64,000 bases of DNA, taken from assembly GCA_003116995.1 (NCBI GenBank), contig BDSL01000013.1:1-64000 (forward strand). Direction: 5' to 3'. Position 1 is the stretch's first letter. Each line of letters begins with the position of its first letter. The DNA is from Yamagishiella unicocca (Eukaryota > Chlorophyta > Chlorophyceae > Chlamydomonadales > Volvocaceae). A model generated the notes under the pieces. It worked only from the letters and a program-made list of their open reading frames with translations. It made no database searches and was not told the DNA's origin. Shown here piece by piece: positions 60,816 to 64,000 of the stretch. A program made the position numbers and the translations under genes.

Positions 60816-62457
60816 GCATGGCCGCCGGGTGAACGGCGAACGCAGCAGGACGCCTTGCATGTCATCACGGAATAACGCACGCATATTGGGGATGGTTTCG
60901 GAGCTGGGTGCGGCAATTTGGGGCCCACGCGGCTAGCATTACCCAGCAGTGGCGGGCGACGACTGCTTATCGCGGTATCTGGGCGCCAGTGCCGTTTTTG
61001 TCAAGTGCCAACAGTTTTGCGCAGGGGGAAGCATATTAACCAGAGAGGATGAAGAGTGATATTTCACGCTGCGGGGCTGAAGTGGTGTGGAGCGCATCCC
61101 TCTGCGAACTGCCTGAATAGGTTAGGTGGCCGGCGGATCCACGGCTGCGATGTGTGCGAGTACGTGCTATGTGAGCGGCAGGTTGGCGGTCCCTGGTGAC
61201 CGTGTATGTTACCACGTACCTGGCTGTCCAAACGCGGGCTGTCGTGAAGTTCAGGACATGAGCCGTGCGTAGGCAGAGGCAACATGAATGCAGGATTTAT
61301 CGCGACAGGTTCTACCCTAATGGTGCGCACACCTGTTAAGCTTTTTCGAGTGTGTTTGAGTGCTGGTGGGCTTCATGGACTGATCAACCCCGCCTGTAGC
61401 TTTAGTGATGCATCGCTTGCATCCAAACGCCTACGAAGTCAGGACTGCCCGCTGCTGCTGTGGCTTCACATGGTGGCTGCGTCCGCCTGTGCAACTGTTC
61501 CCCAGCGATGGCCGTCTACACGTGTACGGACAGAGTCCAGGGACGGCAGCCAGCCGTCACCAGGCTCGCGTCCTGCGTTCAGGACCATGACAGTTCCCGC
61601 AATGACTTGCCAGCCTATCACGTCCCCAAGCCGCACGCCTTGATCAGTTTCGCACCCATCCGGCCGTATCTTCATGCAGCCACAGACACCTGCACCCAGG
61701 AAAGCCTCACTTAGGGAATAGCAATCAGGGAAAGATGGAATGGCAAAACGTACCAAACTATGTGTTACAGAAAGGGGGCGTCTCATTGGAACTGACCCTG
61801 TGTTTTATGGACAGCAGCCATATCTACCATTTTGGCGCCGACCCAGTGCTGAGCGCCACCTATGCACCGACAACATTGGCGAGCGCCCAAAACAAACAAA
61901 AGGAGTGCGGGTGCGTTGCACATACCACGGTACGACAGAGAAAACCGCTCGTACGTGCAGTCCAGGAACACGTAAGAAATAGAAAGCTGCAGAGCTGCTA
62001 TCCAGCACCCTCTAAAGCACATATCGGTGCTTGCTCGATGGCTGAATAACGGCTGGCGTGAGGAAAATGCGGAAAACGGGAACGCCGCATCACTCATCTG
62101 CCATACCATCCCCATATGCGCACATTGACACGATCGTATACCCATGGACTCAGCAGGCAGCCGCACCGACTCCAACCCAGGACCTGACCGTGTCCTCTCC
62201 CAGAACAAGAATTACAACTACTCTGTCAACCAGCCACACTCCTACAACCGCCAAGCACTGAGTGATAACCTAAAACACCCACTCTTCTCCCCCTTAGCAT
62301 TGATATCAAGTACCGTGGCTAGCCTGTAGGAACCCCCATGAGCCCTCCGATAACACTGAATTGTGTCAATTCCAAACCGTAGCGATGTACAGAAGGAAAC
62401 CCCTACCGTTCGCCTCCATGTGTATCGCTCAACGCTCACCACCCTCCTGGTAGTCCA
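60816..62457. other. Intergenic, nothing recognised
   Basis: 1.6 kb between the convergent SDR gene and the small minus-strand gene. Frames of 60-140 codons occur on both strands with no family resemblance. A minus-strand TGTAA at 62212-62216 may end the small gene's transcript. Confidence 0.5.
62212..62216 (-). terminator. TGTAA polyadenylation signal, small membrane protein gene
   Basis: TGTAA on minus (TTACA on plus), about 240 bp after the stop codon at 62458. Confidence 0.4.
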
Positions 62458-62733
62458 TCAGTGCTGTGGCATATCGTCAGACTCAATCCACCGCATGCGC
62501 TCCTCTCGAGCCCTCTGTTTCTGAATCATGTAGATGTCCGGTTGCTTGGCTTCGGTCTGCGGCTTGTTGGCCATCCACACAACCGGGACAGCGCTCAAGG
62601 CGCACAGCAGAAACACCTGCGTTGCCACGCGGCTTCCTTTCACGCCAGGCGGAAGACGCCAGTCAGGCTTCCATGTTGGCTTGTAGCTGGGACCCTTGTT
62701 TCCATCGCCCTTGAGGAAGACGTACTCGAACAT
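62458..62733 (-). CDS. Small single-pass membrane protein, 91 aa, unrecognised
   Basis: Intact single-exon frame from an ATG preceded directly by an in-frame TAA. The N-terminus (MFEYVFLKGDGNKGPSYKPT) is Lys/Pro/Trp-containing, followed by one hydrophobic helix (VFLLCALSAVPVVWMA) and a charged C-terminal helix (QKQRAREERMRWIESDD). This layout is typical of small subunits of mitochondrial inner-membrane complexes, but I do not recognise a family, so that is only a suggestion. Codon use is GC-rich and gene-like. It is divergent to METAP1 with 448 bp between starts. Confidence 0.65.
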   Translation of the reverse strand: MFEYVFLKGDGNKGPSYKPTWKPDWRLPPGVKGSRVATQVFLLCALSAVPVVWMANKPQTEAKQPDIYMIQKQRAREERMRWIESDDMPQH

Positions 62734-63181
62734 TTACGCACCAGGATAGTGTGCCAGACTTCGTTAACACTTATATTCGCGTGTACCCCCTGCGATACGT
62801 GTGAGGCGTGCGAGCCAAAGATGACGGTGACTGTGTGGTTGGGGCCAACTTAGTTTCACTGCACCGCCATGTAAGTGGGCAGCAGTGGACGACGGATGGT
62901 GGATGCTAAATATCACAAAAGCCCACGAAATGTTTATGGTGAGTTTCCTGTAAGTATTGCGCCCTACAGCGTGTACGGCAACTCATTGCGCGCAAATCCC
63001 TCTCAAGCAAACTGGTGTGTAAATTTGTGGCTATAAGCTTCATCTATTTAATGCTGTATGGATATCGTCACCTAGCAGCGCGCCAAGCGGCTTAAATATG
63101 CTTCTACGAATCCAGCTTTGAGCGGTCCCACCGATCCTAACGCATTCGTAGGTGTCATTTCATTAGTCGGCACAGCACAAG
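62734..63181. promoter_or_regulatory. Divergent intergenic region, small protein / METAP1
   Basis: 448 bp, AT-rich compared with neighbours. It must hold both promoters. TATTTAATGC at about 63048 is AT-rich but not placed like a standard TATA box. Confidence 0.45.
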
Positions 63182-64000
63182 ATGGCTTCGGTGGAGACGA
63201 GCATGTTGCCCTGTGCACGGTGCGGATTGGCGGCGGTGCAGCCCCAGGAGCCTATTTCCCCCCAGTTCATATCGAGTTTCGCGGTTAAGAGGCGATTCTG
63301 GCGTGCAGATGTCAGGCACCCGCCAAGCTGCAGTGCCCTAACTGCGTCAAGTTGGGTTTGGCCAAGGACAGGAGCGTTTTCTGCTCGCAAGAATGCTTCA
63401 AGGTGCGTTGGGAGGGGAATGGCACTCCGTTCGGATCCGGCAAGTGACGGCTTCACCCGCCCCTGTTGGATCACCGGTATACCCGCCTAGTCAGCAAGCC
63501 GGCTCCTGTGACAGAGCGTGCGCCGCTTCTACGCCCCTCATCTCCGTCTCCGGCTTGTATAGAATGCAGAAATGCTTTCCAGGCCCTAGCTGCAAGAGGG
63601 GGGCCGCGGTTCCATGCAGCCTTGCCTACGTTGGAGCTGACATGCGCACCACATGGAGTTGACATGCACACCATGTGGGGATGTCATGGGTTCAGTTCTC
63701 TTCCTGCGGACTGCTGCCTGGCGCCGATGCCCTGCACATAGGGTGGCAGGAGGTGAAGGCAGCACCCTTTCACATCCCTTGCATCTCTTGCGGCCCCCCC
63801 TCCCCTGGTCTTCTCGCGCCCCTTCGGTCCCCTGGGCAGTGGCCCCCCCTCTTGTGCGGCCGGCAGAGGACCCTTCTTCACGTCCGTCCCTCCCTTCTCC
63901 CGACTTCTCGCCGTCCCCGCCCTCCCCCCCCTCGAACCCCCCCCTCCGCCCCCTCCACGTCCGCAGCTTGCCTGGCCGGAGCACAAGCGGGTTCACGCGC
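63182..64000 (+). CDS. Methionine aminopeptidase 1, N-terminal part (cut by window edge)
   Basis: METAP1 removes the initiator methionine from new proteins at the ribosome. Three exons are visible: 63182-63219, 63309-63402 and 63967-64000 onward. The spliced start reads [20 protein letters not shown], then VFCSQECFK and [11 protein letters not shown], giving the paired Cys (C-x-x-C ... C-x-x-C ... C-x-x-x-C ... H-x-x-x-H) zinc-finger pair that is specific to the N-terminus of type 1 eukaryotic METAP. Phases are consistent across both junctions. The catalytic domain is outside the window. The METAP1 pattern is specific enough to separate it from other MYND-like fingers, though only the finger is seen. 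Confidence 0.85.
63403..63966 (+). other. METAP1 intron 2 with a pyrimidine-rich end
   Basis: 564-bp intron from a GTGCGT donor to a CAG acceptor. Its last 180 bp are C/T-rich on plus, so minus-strand frames there read as Gly/Arg/Glu-rich and are not genes. Confidence 0.75.

Noticed and set aside
63586..63996. Gly/Arg/Glu-rich minus ORFs at the right edge
   Set aside because: They lie on the purine strand of the METAP1 intron 2 pyrimidine tract.

Overview
The window looks like nuclear DNA of a chlamydomonad (volvocine-type) green alga. It is GC-rich, its genes are split by many short GT-AG introns, and it is full of G-rich microsatellites and minisatellites. The gene set fits a flagellated alga: VFL3/CCDC61 (basal bodies), a lumenal PsbP-family protein with a twin-arginine motif, an XRN1-type exonuclease (land plants have only XRN2-like enzymes), and TGTAA polyadenylation motifs of the Chlamydomonas type. 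No rRNA, tRNA, CRISPR array or prokaryotic operon was seen. LAYOUT. 1-5300 is a repeat block: about 990 bp of a GAGGGC hexamer array, a GGGTATGGGTG minisatellite, a Penelope-like reverse transcriptase (RT) element on the minus strand, then the same minisatellite and a short stretch of the same hexamer. 5300-9100 is mostly non-coding or unrecognised, with a CCATGGGG octamer array and possible HEAT-like fragments. 9160-19734 (-) is one XRN1 gene of about 23 exons. 20308-21652 (+) is a cytochrome b561-domain protein and 22025-24058 (+) is a PPD6-like PsbP-domain protein. 25471-28019 (-) is probably Elongin A. 28490-31130 holds weak, unrecognised coding fragments. 31232-37714 (-) is a secreted protein made of receptor-L-domain/LRR-like modules. 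38212-46389 (-) is a HECT E3 ubiquitin ligase of the UPL6/UPL7 type. 46906-53911 (+) is a large WD40 protein. 54341-58097 (-) is VFL3/CCDC61. 58439-60815 (+) is an atypical SDR (NAD(P)-binding, At5g02240-like). 62458-62733 (-) is a small single-pass membrane protein, and 63182-64000 (+) is the start of methionine aminopeptidase 1, cut by the window edge. RELATIONSHIPS. Several neighbours are divergent pairs sharing one 340-570 bp intergenic region (XRN1/b561, HECT/WD40, VFL3/SDR, small protein/METAP1). WD40 and VFL3 converge with separate TGTAA signals. These are unrelated housekeeping genes, not a pathway. The most unusual part is the RT element nested inside two G-rich satellites, plus a matching junction remnant and a short dispersed repeat in introns of genes more than 30 kb away. 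Exon boundaries were read by eye from protein-family continuity and splice consensus. Those given to the base are usually phase-consistent; those marked 'about' are approximate.
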